Of a DNA stretch of 64,000 bases, positions 24,015 through 34,364 are shown piece by piece. Position 1 is the stretch's first letter. Each line of letters starts with the position of its first letter. Below the pieces are notes generated by a model. The model was not told where the DNA came from. It did not search any database and saw nothing but the letters and a program-made list of their open reading frames with translations. The translations under genes and the position numbers were made by a program. This DNA is from Grammothele lineata (lineage: Eukaryota; Basidiomycota; Agaricomycetes; Polyporales; Polyporaceae): the NCBI GenBank assembly GCA_002150815.3, contig NDFF03000013.1:186001-250000 (forward strand), in the 5' to 3' direction.

Positions 24015-27000
24015 ATGTCTCTGATCAGTGACACGGAGTAAGCCCCCATGTTCAGTACATTCTTGACTATGACCAACGTCTACCCCATCCAGTTACCTCA
24101 TCCACAGTCTCCGACTGAGCTATCTGAGGAACATCGACGATCCCTATGGCGCTCGAATCATCTCCCTTGACCCCACCTACCACTCTAATCCCTACATCGA
24201 TGCTGCCGGTCTTGCGGACGTCGAGCGATGGCCAGAGCTCGCGATGCCGACAAGTCCTACACCGAGTGACGACGAGTCCGCCCCTGCGGTCCGCAGACGA
24301 CACTCAGGCTTCCCCGGGGCGAATCTCAAGTACACTACGACTATCATGGGCCCCTCGAGGACTGGTGCGTTGGGCCTCAGGGTGAACGGTAAGCGTCAGT
24401 CCATGCCCCGCAACTCCGTCCGCTCTTCTCTCCGCCGCGGCGCGAACGGCGCGAGCAGCAGTTCGCTCGCCGTGCCTGGGGATGAGACCCCAATCACAAC
24501 GGAAGTTATTGCCGCCACGCCCACCTCTCCCACCAAGCCAGGAAGCCCTCGGTCGCCCATCAAGGAGAGCGTCGCGTCCCAGCATGCTGTCTCACCAGTG
24601 ACCCCTCAGCAACCATCGCCCGGAGGCGATTCGGAAGAGGGCCCACCTGTACCACAGAAGGGCCCGGTCCCATTTGTACCCAGGTTTAACTTCAAGGGTG
24701 CTGCGGAAATGGAGGCGCGGAGAAGGCAACGGATGGCCGCACGGGGGCGAGGGCCTGGGACGATGCCGAGGGTGCCCATGGTGGCGATGAATCTGAACCC
24801 AGATACTTCCTCTTCTTCGTCGGAGGCGGAGGTTGAGTCTGAGGGAGAAGATGCTGCGGATGAGGATGAAGAGGAGTTCGACATGGTTGGGGAGGCAGAC
24901 GACAGCATGGAGATAAACGAGGATGAGTTCGACCCGTACGTTTACCCGCTTCTTTCTACTTTGCACCCCCTTACAATCCGTCCAGAGACTTTGCCGCAAG
25001 TCGTGCCGCCGGGATGAATTCCGACAGTGCCTCAGAGACCGCGTCGCTGCTCTCGGGAGTTTCCACTTCTATGTCGTCCATGATGGCGTCCTCGGTTCCT
25101 CCAAGTACGAGCGCGCGCGCGTCCCGCCTCAGTCCCGTCCGCGAAGGTGGCGAACGCCCCTCAGTCTCACCTGAACGCGACGACGGACAGATCGACGCAA
25201 TGTTCGAGATGGTTACTCCCGCCCCCAGCCACGCTGCTCCTAGCCAGATACGGGGGGCGCCCGGCACCCGACCCCTCCAGTCTGCGCCATCTTCTGCAGG
25301 GGGCACGTCCCTGGCTGCCGCAACGTCTCCGGGAATGTTCGAGCGGCGACCGGTGCCACCAGCCCGGGCAGGCAAGTCCGCACTAAGTGCGATGCTCGCG
25401 GCGACCTCATCGAGTGCGTCGTCGTCGAACCCGTTCGCGGAGCTCTACAGCGCGATCTCGGGCCGTGCGGAGAGCGAGAGCGAGGTCGTGCGCGTGTTCT
25501 TCCCCATGGCACGCGAGCCACGCGATCAGGCGCTGGAGCTGAACGTGCGCAAGGACGCGACGGTCGAGGAGGTGCTTGGATATGCGCTGTGGACGTACTG
25601 GGAGGAGGGGTGGTTGCCGAAGATCGACGAAGGCCTGAGCGGCGAGGAGGACCCCAAGTGGGATATCAGGTGCTCAGCAGCAGGGTGGATTCTGAGGATC
25701 GCAGAGGAGGATGGGGAGGTGGACGAGGACTTTCCGCGTGAGTCAAGTCATGCCAGCATAAATGAGGCCGTACTCAGTAATTGCCATAGCACCCGACCGG
25801 ACTGGCAAGATTTCGAAGTTCAACTTCGAAGCGTATGCCGTACTCGAAGCCACTCCGTCGCAGGGTGAGTTCTCATTACACACTTCCAGTATCCCTGTTA
25901 GAGTGTTAACACTGATCCCTGCATACAGTTCAGCAGAACAAAATCCTCGAGACCAAGATCCAGCGTCGTATATCTCGTGTTGTCGTCAAGAAAAAGTCAA
26001 CGGGCCTCCTCAACGCGACGAACGCTGCTGCGAATTTCGTGCCTCAGTCCGACCTGCTTGGCACCAGCGCAGGATTAGGCTCGCTCGGGTCATCCCTGGG
26101 CATGTTCCCAAGCTCGCTCGGCCCTTCGTCAAGTCATGGCCCCCCACTCTTCCTCCGGATTCGGATCGCCAGTGCCGCTGACGAACCCGGACATGTCTCT
26201 ACGACCATCCAAGCGTATGCATTTTATCCTCTCGCTAGCTCTTTGCAGACACTTGACACGGATGACGCAGATCCGGCGGCATGTACATGGCCGAGGTACT
26301 CGACCTGATCTGTCAGAAGCGCAAGCTCAACGACCCGAAGGACTATGCGCTTGTCGTCGACCTCGGCGATCACAAGATGAACATCCCGCTCGATCGTACC
26401 GTCAGGAGTCTGCAGGGAAAGCGAGAGCTTATACTGATGAACAAGAACATGCTTCGCGAGTACGGCATCGAAGTCCGCGAGCGGAAAGGCACGACCGACC
26501 CGAATGGTGAGCACTTTGCGGGCAGCCTACGTGTGGGAGTTTCTAACGAGTCCTGGGCAGCTTCTATCTTCACCACGGACGTTGCGACCCAGGAGCAGAC
26601 GCTCAGCCAGATGCTGGACTTTATGAACGCGTACAGGGTGAGTCCAGAGGCCCTAGATTGTATCTGCCGTCATTAAACTAGGTTGTGCAGAAATACACCG
26701 TCTATCGCAAGATGCCCATGATGGTCACCCGCAGCGCCCGTATGCTCACCATCGACGGCGGTTATATCCATGTACGTCCCCAACGCCCTCTCCAACCTTT
26801 TTCATCGTTTCTTTCGCGACTGACACGTCTCTCGCAGATCATCCCGACAGCGAGCAAAGCAAAGCACGTGTTTGACAGCGGCAAGACGTCCTCGTACCAC
26901 CTGAAGAGCGTTGCGGCGTGCCAGCAGTCGAGCAAGAACAGCTCGACGTTCAAGCTTGTCGTGCATTCGGGCGCGGACCGCAGCAAGCGATACGAGTTCG

Positions 27001-27140
27001 AGGCCGAGAACCCGAAGCTCGCGGGCGAGATTGTGTCGACGATCCGCGCGCTCAAGGCGACGATGGAGAAACCTGGTGGCGGGAGGACGTCGAGAAGGAA
27101 TACCAGGGTGGGGACGGCAACGAGGCCATTGGGCGTGTGA
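24015..27140 (+). CDS. SIN1: TORC2 subunit Sin1/Avo1
   Basis: Sin1/Avo1 is the TORC2 subunit that presents AGC kinases such as Ypk/Akt to Tor and binds membranes and Ras. The first exon (24015-24037) encodes MSLISDTD and splices at 24094 to YLIHSLRLSYLRNIDDPYG, the conserved N-terminal region. A long disordered, Ser/Pro-rich segment and an acidic run (DAADEDEEEFD) follow. The CRIM domain starts near EVVRVFFPMAREPRDQALEL and contains GYALWTYWEEGWLP and KFNFEAYAVLEA. A Ras-binding-like region spans GGMYMAEVLDLICQKRKLN to LMNKNMLREYGIE. A C-terminal PH domain begins KYTVYRKMPMMVTRSARML and includes GKTSSYHLKSVAACQQSS. This order matches the family. Eight or more introns interrupt it. It is convergent with uS8m. 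Confidence 0.87.
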
Positions 27141-27508
27141 TTGTGGCCGTCGGGGTTGTACGACTGATATCTGGAACTCACGTTTTGTTTGAATTTTGGA
27201 AGTTGAGAGGGGTAAGGCCGTCCACGCGTGACTCCGAAGGTAATACCGCTGCCTCTTAGCAATGACAAGCGCAGTGAATGGGAACGCTGTGCATGCACAA
27301 TACCGAAAATGCCAGCTCAAGGACGCAGGTCATGCAAGACTTTCTAACAATGAGTGATGCCAGCAAAGCCCTAGCATTAAGTGTGCATCGTTTCCGGTGA
27401 ATGATTAGTCTAAGTATAATGTGCAGCTCTGTATGTCTTGATGTTTCCTGTTAGCTCAATGAGCGTCGAAGGACAAGAGGGTGACTTACAAATGCCCTGG
27501 CCGCGACA
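27141..27508. other. Convergent 3' intergenic region
   Basis: AT-richer 368 bases between the stop codons of Sin1 (+) and uS8m (-). It should contain both polyadenylation regions; no gene is seen. Confidence 0.5.
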
Positions 27509-27970
27509 CTATCGTGCTCGGCAAATGACCTCGCCCGGGATCCTGAGCTGCAACGCTTCCCTGGCCTCCAGCCATTCGTGCTCCCTGTCCCTCGTTTTTA
27601 CGATCGCGATCTCGCCCATGCGGAGAGGTTTCACATTCTGCACGCGTCGTCCAGTGCAAAGTCTCCGGATTTCAGAAAGGTCCATGAAGACGGGCTTGCT
27701 GGGCTTGCTGATGAGCTCCATGTCATTGAGGACCGGGCGGGCGTCGCGGTACTTGAGGTCTGCCCATATCCGCCTGTCGGACTCTGAGGCTCCAAAGAAT
27801 TCCTCTGGAGAGGGGTTGCGGATGGTGCCGCGGGTGACGTTGGAGAGGAAGCCGGCGCGGAGGAGGATGGAGAGGATGGCGAGGTTTTGGGTCGTGTGGT
27901 GGACGGCGACGTGCTGGTGGCGCGCACGGAACGCGTTTTGGATGTGAGAGCAGAGGTAGTGGGGAAGCAT
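27509..27970 (-). CDS. MRPS8: Mitochondrial small-subunit ribosomal protein uS8m
   Basis: Component of the mitochondrial 30S-type ribosomal subunit, binding helix 21 region of the small rRNA in bacterial homologues. Single uninterrupted exon of 153 residues starting MLPHYLCSHIQNAFRAR. Family features are visible: the N-terminal helix and NLAILSILLRAGFLSNVTRG, ADLKYRDARPVL, MELISKPSKPVFM, and near the C-terminus RMGEIAIVKTRDREHEWLEA followed by LRIPGEVICRAR. The C-terminal half corresponds to the conserved 'G.A.V.T...G.' end of S8. No long presequence is seen, as is common for fungal uS8m. It is the only clearly intronless large frame here that matches a conserved family. It shares a 210-base divergent promoter with the F-box gene at 28181. 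Confidence 0.85.
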   Translation of the reverse strand: MLPHYLCSHIQNAFRARHQHVAVHHTTQNLAILSILLRAGFLSNVTRGTIRNPSPEEFFGASESDRRIWADLKYRDARPVLNDMELISKPSKPVFMDLSEIRRLCTGRRVQNVKPLRMGEIAIVKTRDREHEWLEAREALQLRIPGEVICRAR

Positions 27971-28180
27971 GGCGGCGAGGTTTGTGCCACGAGCTCAGGG
28001 AGTGGCAGAGGAACGGCACGCGGGCCAAGACAGACTCGTGCGTAGCAGGAAGAGGGCACTGGCGGGTCAAGAGCATAGACGCTCAGAATTACCGTGCTCA
28101 CTGACGTCGGAGCGCTGAGCCGGCATCTCGGAGTTCATATACACACTCTGACCGCGCACACACTTTCTCTTCCGCCCACG

Positions 28181-30553
28181 ATGCATCTCCTTGACCTCCC
28201 TGACGAGCTTCTCGCTCATATCGCCAATTCCCTCGATGCTACGCAACTCATACAACTGCAGGCAGTCTGCTGTCGCTTCCGAAACATGGTTCAATCTCAT
28301 GCTGCGTTGCAATACACCGTTGAATTGTACTGCGCCCGCATGGTCGACAACCCCGCATCGTGCCTCGTCCCTGGAGAGAAGCTACGCATCTTGAGAGCAA
28401 AAGAGAAGGCTTGGAGGAACATGGAGCTTCTTGAGCGGGCACTCCCCCCACTCTATCACAATCCGTCTGGCATCTACGACCTCACCGGTGGCGTCCTCCT
28501 CCTCGGTGAACGAATCAATCGAGACAGCCACGTCGGCACTGACAACGTTCGCGTCCTGGACCTCCACTCCGTGTTCGATCGTGGGTCTGAAACACCACGT
28601 TCCCTGTGGAGGACGCTCGACATGGGTAAATCCGTCATTGACGTCGGACTCGCTCTCCAGGAGCATGACCTCATTGCCATCGTCACATACTCGTGAGTCG
28701 CTTCGTTCGCAATCATTCTAATCTGTGGTTCATCATCCTTCCTAATATACGGTGCGGTACATGAGTAACTACAGCTATCACACCCATTTGTATCACTTGG
28801 GAGGACTTCTCGCACCTGTCTCGACATGCTCTTCACGTTTAGTGCTCACATCAGTCCACATACAGATACATCGACGCTGCTCATTTTTGGGCTTCAGTCG
28901 ACATACATCTCATCCAATACTCAACCGGTCGGCCGCACCCGGCCGCCGCAAAGCCGGTGATCCAATTCGAGCTGATCCACTACCTTCCGGGCTACTGCAG
29001 TATCATGCTCGAGGTCGCGGGGGACACGTTGTGCTTTTTGCTCAACAATCATTTCCCCTTCGCTTCCCACCCTGCGACCCTTGCTGTTTACAACTGGAAG
29101 ACTGGGCATCTCAAGGCCGTAAGTGCATTCTGTATTCATATGAGCTGCTGTGTAGTCTTAGATCTCATCATTGTCAATGAAGCGACGCAGATTCGTGGAC
29201 CCTGGAATGTTCAATTCGTTCATACTCCTGTCACCGGACACCATCGTTCTCCCCATGGCACCCAGCCACTCCCTCGAGATCTGCCACTTTGGCCCCGAGC
29301 TTAATTCCGTTGCTCCCGCCGCGGGCGAGGCCGTACCCTCCATCAAGCCAACGTGTATTCTCGAGCTGCCTGAGCTGGTCGATGGGGCGATTGTAATGCG
29401 CATGACGTGCCGCTGCGAGCCCAACCCCCGCGCCCCATGCAACAACCCCGCGGGACGATATGCGCGTACGCCGTTCGCCTCGGACCCCGAGACCGCACTC
29501 ATGATCCTACATATGGCCGTCCGCGTCCCGCACGGCACGACGCGGATGTACACGATGGTCGTCCATCGCTCCGCTCTCGTCCACTACTTCAACCAAGCTC
29601 TCGCCTTCCATGCATCCAGCCCAACCACGGGTCCCACCGACCCCAGCCCCATCCCCGGCGCCTATCCATCCACGAACCTGGACACGGACCCCTCCTCGCT
29701 CCCCTGGACCCGCGCTCTGCCGCCCGGGTACCTCTCCGATATAACGGACCTCTCTGATACGCCTTCGGTTGCAGTGCTCTCGTGGAAAGCGTGGGGGCCG
29801 CGCGTTTGCCGGTGGTTCCAGGACGCGCCCGAGCACACACGCTGGATCACGACGACGTGCGGACAGCGGCTCGTGCGCGTGCGCAGGGGTGGCTACCTGC
29901 ATGTGTACGACTTCAACGCACGTGCAAACCGTCGCTGGATGGGCGCACACGATCGAGAGTGGCGGCCATTCGGAGAGGGGGACGACGAGTGGGAGGACGG
30001 GGAGGTGTTGTGGGAGAATCAGGAAATGTTGGACCTGGTGGCGGACGCGGGGGAGGAAGATGACGAGTGGGAGGATGAGGACGAGGAGAATGAGGGCGCG
30101 GACGCGGACGTGGGTGTGGTTCTGCTGGATGAGGATGATGATGATGAAGGCGCGGACTTTGCTCTGGAGGTTGCACCGGCACCCCCCACGGGAGCCAGTG
30201 CCGACCTAGAAACAGAGTCCGCAGGGGCTGACAACTGGACGCAACCACAACTGCTGGACCACCACGACTTGCAGCGCCGGATCGTGCTGGGTACATCTAT
30301 CATCATGGACAGCACGTCGTGGAAATACCCGTTGGCGACGTCTCTGCCTTACATCGAGACCAAGGTGCTTACGCACGAAGATTACAGCAGTGCGCTCCTT
30401 GACGAGGATATTATCGTTGGATTACAGGTGCGTGTTATGGGACTTGAATGTGTCTATGGTGCTGTATTGATTCTCGTTTGCATCTAGATGGATAGCAGGG
30501 ATCGGCATATCGTAGGGCTTGTGCTCCATCGAATTGGGGGAACCCTGGATTGA
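28181..30553 (+). CDS. F-box protein with acidic C-terminal region
   Basis: The N-terminus MHLLDLPDELLAHIANSLD ... TQLIQLQAVCCRFRNM is a clear F-box, pointing to an SCF substrate adaptor. The first exon ends near 28692 in AIVTYS. The coding sequence resumes near 28863 with YIDAAHFWASVDIHLIQYST and continues VIQFELIHYLPGYCSIMLEV, a beta-propeller-like agaricomycete F-box tail. A further intron lies near 29119-29174, after which the reading frame RRFVDPGMFNSFILLSPDTI continues for about 400 residues. A strongly acidic run (EEDDEWEDEDEENEGADADV, then DEDDDDEGAD) sits at about 30050-30165. The last intron (30430-30487) leads to MDSRDRHIVGLVLHRIGGTL and the stop. The middle of the first intron region is uncertain. 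Target unknown. Confidence 0.7.
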
Positions 30554-30777
30554 ATGCGGGAGTAATGGTGTATGAATACTACCGGGATACTACACGCCAC
30601 AAGGTTTCCGCTCCTCGTTACGCAGTTAACATGCTGTGTTTGGTCCTGAGCGGCTGGGCTACACATTAAGAAGAGTGTTGGCTAAGCACACTCTCATACA
30701 CGCGATAATTCCCGTCCAGGACCTCATCTATTGTACAATACATATCTCACTAAATCTACACGATATAAGTCAGCAAA
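30554..30777. other. Short convergent intergenic region
   Basis: About 220 bases between the F-box stop and the stop of the J-domain gene. No feature beyond presumed 3' ends. Confidence 0.4.
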
Positions 30778-31708
30778 CTATGCTGACGATAGGGAGGACG
30801 GCGACGGATCTTCGCCTTCCGGCGTCTTCCTTCGTCGAGCCTCCTTCTCTCGCTCGTACTCCTCCACCCGCCTACGGATCTCTTTCCGTCTCTCTTCTCC
30901 GAACTCTCGCGCATCTTTCCGGGCTTGCGCCAGGTTGCGCGCAGCTGATAGATGTGCTTGATATGACGCCGTATATGACGGCCAGAGGAGCGCAGGGCCA
31001 AGACCCGCTCCTAGTGCCTATTATGAAAGCAACGACGACGCACCGGCCGGCCGAACTAGTGAGCGCTGTCTCCTTCCGCCGTTGCACATAGACGTAGATG
31101 TCTGGATGGCGTGCGGAACCACTCACCAATATACCCACGAAGAGGATCACTCGGTCCTTCCACCTATCATCCGCGCTCGCGCTCCACTCGCTCTGTGTCG
31201 CATGCCCGGAACCGTACGCAAAGCCCGAGTTACGACTGCGCGCAGCACCTTCGAACGCCCGCCGCCGCCGCTCGAGCTCTTGTCGGTAGACGTCGCCCGC
31301 GCTGCTGCCCCACGCCGTACTCCCTGCGCCGCGTCGCCCACGAAGGGTGTCGTACGCGGCGGTGATGGCTTGGAACCGGGCACGCCGCTCGGTGGGGGAG
31401 ATATTGTGTCCCCCAGGAGCGTCGGGGTGGTGCACTCGCACGAGCTCGAAGTCTAGAAGGAGAGTTCGTCAGCTCGCGCTGCCTTGACGAAAAACATGTG
31501 TATTTCCAGGGATGCACAGGTATACGAAGAAGAGGTATGTATACGTACAGCGAGCCTTAATCTCCTTCTGAGTCGCTCCTATCGGAAGGTGAAAGATCTG
31601 GTGAGGGGTCGGGCGGGCGTGCGAGGGAAAGGGGTATGGTCCTGCGCTGGTTGACGCATAACGAGCGTGTGGACAACTCGACCGGAGGTGACAGGGTAGT
31701 TTGTGCAT
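30778..31708 (-). CDS. J-domain (DnaJ-like) protein, probably mitochondrial membrane
   Basis: J-domain co-chaperone that would stimulate an Hsp70 ATPase. Three exons join in phase: 31708-31549, 31452-31127 and 31017-30778 (241 residues). The N-terminus MHKLPCHLRSSCPHARYAST is basic and hydroxylated, like a mitochondrial presequence. The J domain reads HQIFHLPIGATQKEIKARYF, then VRVHHPDAPGGHNISP and RRARFQAITAAYDTLRG; the invariant HPD is present and formed just after the first splice. A hydrophobic segment DRVILFVGILALGAGLGPAL spans the second intron. The C-terminus is a charged helix with REFGEERRKEIRRRVEEYER. There is no Gly/Phe linker or CxxCxGxG zinc finger, so it is a class III J-protein. 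Its exact Hsp70 partner is inferred as mitochondrial. Confidence 0.78.
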
Positions 31709-31963
31709 GGCTCAGCTCGGGGGACGCATGGGAATGAAGGCGAGTCTGTCGGTGGGAGGTGCCGTCATAGGCGACCTGAGGCTATTTGGCGGGATTGCGG
31801 GCCGCCTCCGAAGTCGGGCGACATTGAGGAGGGGTTTGGACTGCCGAATTTCCTGTCCCCATTGTGGACTACCAATCACCACGATTCGTACTTCACATCG
31901 ACCAAAATACGTGTTTTCGATAATTGTATGAGCAATGTGGATACAAGTTCAAGCCTCAGCCCT
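31709..31963. other. Short intergenic region
   Basis: About 255 bases between two minus-strand genes; it should contain the J-protein promoter. No motif stands out. Confidence 0.4.
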
Positions 31964-34119
31964 CTACCGCATGCGTTTCACCACGCCCGCCCCAAGATAC
32001 GATCGCGATCTCCAGCTTCTCTTGCCCGTCCACACCAGCCTCCGCCCGTGTCCTCCACTCGTCGCGAAAGACCGCCCCGCAGCTCGGCAGCCCCAAAAGA
32101 CCCCACAATTCCACGCGTCTGCGTTTGCGCTACTATGAACACGGAGATCAGCAGCCAACGCAGTGACGATGGCCTGATATACCTCAGTTATCCCTCGTCG
32201 GACGTCTGGGTACCTCCGTGACAAACCAGCAGCATCGAAGTGTTCGCGGCGACCTTCTTCTCGGAAATCCAATTCTCTTGTACTTGAAGGACCTGTATGT
32301 GGTCCCGGTGCGTGGGTCGTGCGGGACGCGGCCGATTGTACGGGACTGTGCCTGTATGAAGCGAGAGACTTTCGCACAGCACCAGCACGCTGGATGGTGA
32401 AGGGGCGGAAGGATGCTTGCGGAGTGGATGAATCGACCTTAACGTCCGAGCGTGAAGTGTCGGGGCTCTTCAGAAGAGGCGGATAGTATGTCGTCACCTT
32501 CTTCGCGATTCTGAGGAGGCTGTCGTCATCATCTTCATCTACGCCATGTAGGCTTGGTTTGCCAAGGCCTCCAGATACAGCGCTGGCCTTGCTAGGAAGT
32601 TTGAAGGAGGTAGTAAACATATCTGCTTTCCGTCCTGCAGGTTCCGGTGCGCGACGTTTCTTCGGAGGAAGGGTGCCCCAGCTGGCATCTGGAGAGTTGA
32701 GGGCATCGTATGCGTCGCGTTTCCCAGTCTTCTTTGACGCTCGAGAATTAGAGAGGTTATTGGAGAACTTGAAATGGTTACGACCCAGAAACGAAGGAGG
32801 GGTGACGTTTGATGATGGCGAGGATAGTCGAGGAGGCATCTTGCGTTTTGGGAATTGCATGCTAAACGAGTCCCGCGGTGGTATGTCAACAGAAGGTCGG
32901 AAGGCAAACCGAGTCAGATCCTGATAGTCTTCAACGCTTTGGTCTTCCGGAAGGGAGTGACTCTCCACAGGAGGTGGATAATAAGAACCAGCACCGGCAG
33001 GAGAGAGTGGGGGAGAGCTATTCACGACCTTGCTGAGTCTACTTGACGGACTGAACGTGCGATAAGGAATGGGGGAGGAGCGAGAGTGTCGTCCTCCCGA
33101 AGCACCGCAATACGCCTCCAAGAATCGTCCACGACCAGGAGACCGTATTCCTTGTTTGGGAGTACGTACCGGAACCGGCGGGGACGAAGAGTTAGACACA
33201 AGAGCCGAGGGATTCCTTGGGTGGCCTGGAACGCCGTCCAAACATGCGACCTTGCAGTGTAAAAGCTAGGCGTACCTCTAACGTTTGAAGGAATGCGCCC
33301 AGCACGTATATGCTCTCGAATGTCTTCAGTCTGGCCTTTTCTAGTAGTAGCGGAGACGGGAGTATGCTTGGCTGGTAGAGGTTGGAAAAGTAATGAGCGT
33401 AGGTCTTGAGTATTGTGTTCCCGAAGATCACGAGTGCAAGCTGTAGACTCCCGATCCTTTCGCTGTTGGACGAACGCAGTACCTGGTTGCACAGCAGAGA
33501 CAGCATGAGGAGGTTGAGGTCGCTCATCAGCGAGAGAAGCATTGGATAAAGGGGCATGAGAAGGCGTATTTGACGGCAGTTTTTCATACAGCCGATCGCC
33601 CTTTTTGCATATCATGTCCATAGAACCGAGTGAATCATCGACCAGAGTGTCGTCGGAGGGTATATGCGGACTGATTTCATGATTTGGGCATGGGAGAGAG
33701 GCAACGTGCGTAGGCAGAGTAGTGTGGACAGATAAAGCAGGTTTAGGTAGTATTTCTAGGACATCAAACGTGGATGCGGTCGGCGTGGGGGCTAGTCTTG
33801 AAAGATCCGATTTCGTGGGAAGGAGTCGCCGATGAGCATTAGGACTGATTTGTGAGGGAGGCGAGATCCGTGTCTGGGTGGGCGAAGCACGGGGACGAGA
33901 TGCAGCATTTGCCTTGGCAATTGACCAGGGGTTGGGCTTATAATTCGCAGTGTCTTGCCTAGAAGCGATATCCAATTCTTGTAGAAGACTGGCGTCGGCT
34001 CTATGCTTTGCGTTACTTGAGGCTAGGTCGTCCTGGTCAGACTCGCTGTCGCTCATTTCCATGTCGTATTGACCATCACAGAGGGAGAATGACCAGCAAG
34101 AGTCACTAGCAGATCTCAT
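31964..34119 (-). CDS. Unknown disordered protein, probably nuclear
   Basis: Not recognised. The frame opening at 34119 (MRSASDSCWSFSLCDGQYDM) runs through an acidic segment (MEMSDSESDQDDLASS), a conserved-looking block NYKPNPWSIAKANAASR, and later AGRIPSNVRGTPSFYTARSH and LLVVDDSWRRIAVL. A second frame then covers 33030-31964 with RFAFRPSVDIPPRDSFSMQF, SWGTLPPKKRRAPEP, a run of four Asp, and near the end LSRRYPDVRRGITEVYQAIV. At least one intron between about 33190 and 32950 must join them; its edges are ambiguous. The PPKKRR and KKTGKR clusters suggest nuclear entry. The first ATG used is 34119; a TTG lies 12 bases upstream. It is divergent from the 1317-residue disordered protein. Confidence 0.55.
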
Positions 34120-34364
34120 GTTGAATGACAAAGTCGCCGTCGAAGAGCAAGCTCAAGCAACGTCGCGGATGCGACTCAAGATAGCAGGCGCCAGACGCGA
34201 CTCGCGACCCGTCACAAGACCTGATTCTACACGATCCCGTGACCGGTAAAGTCGAACCGGGTTGAGTCTGGGGCAAGCTGGGGCTTGTTTATCCTCTGCG
34301 CTCTTGGTCCGTCTCATTGTTTCGCCTCCCCTTTGTGGCCCAGTCTGATCTGCTATTGGATAGC

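Noticed and set aside
33022..33241. Treating the two overlapping minus-strand frames near 33.1 kb as two genes
   Set aside because: The downstream frame has no plausible own start and continues the composition of the first; a single intron explains the shift, though its edges are unclear.
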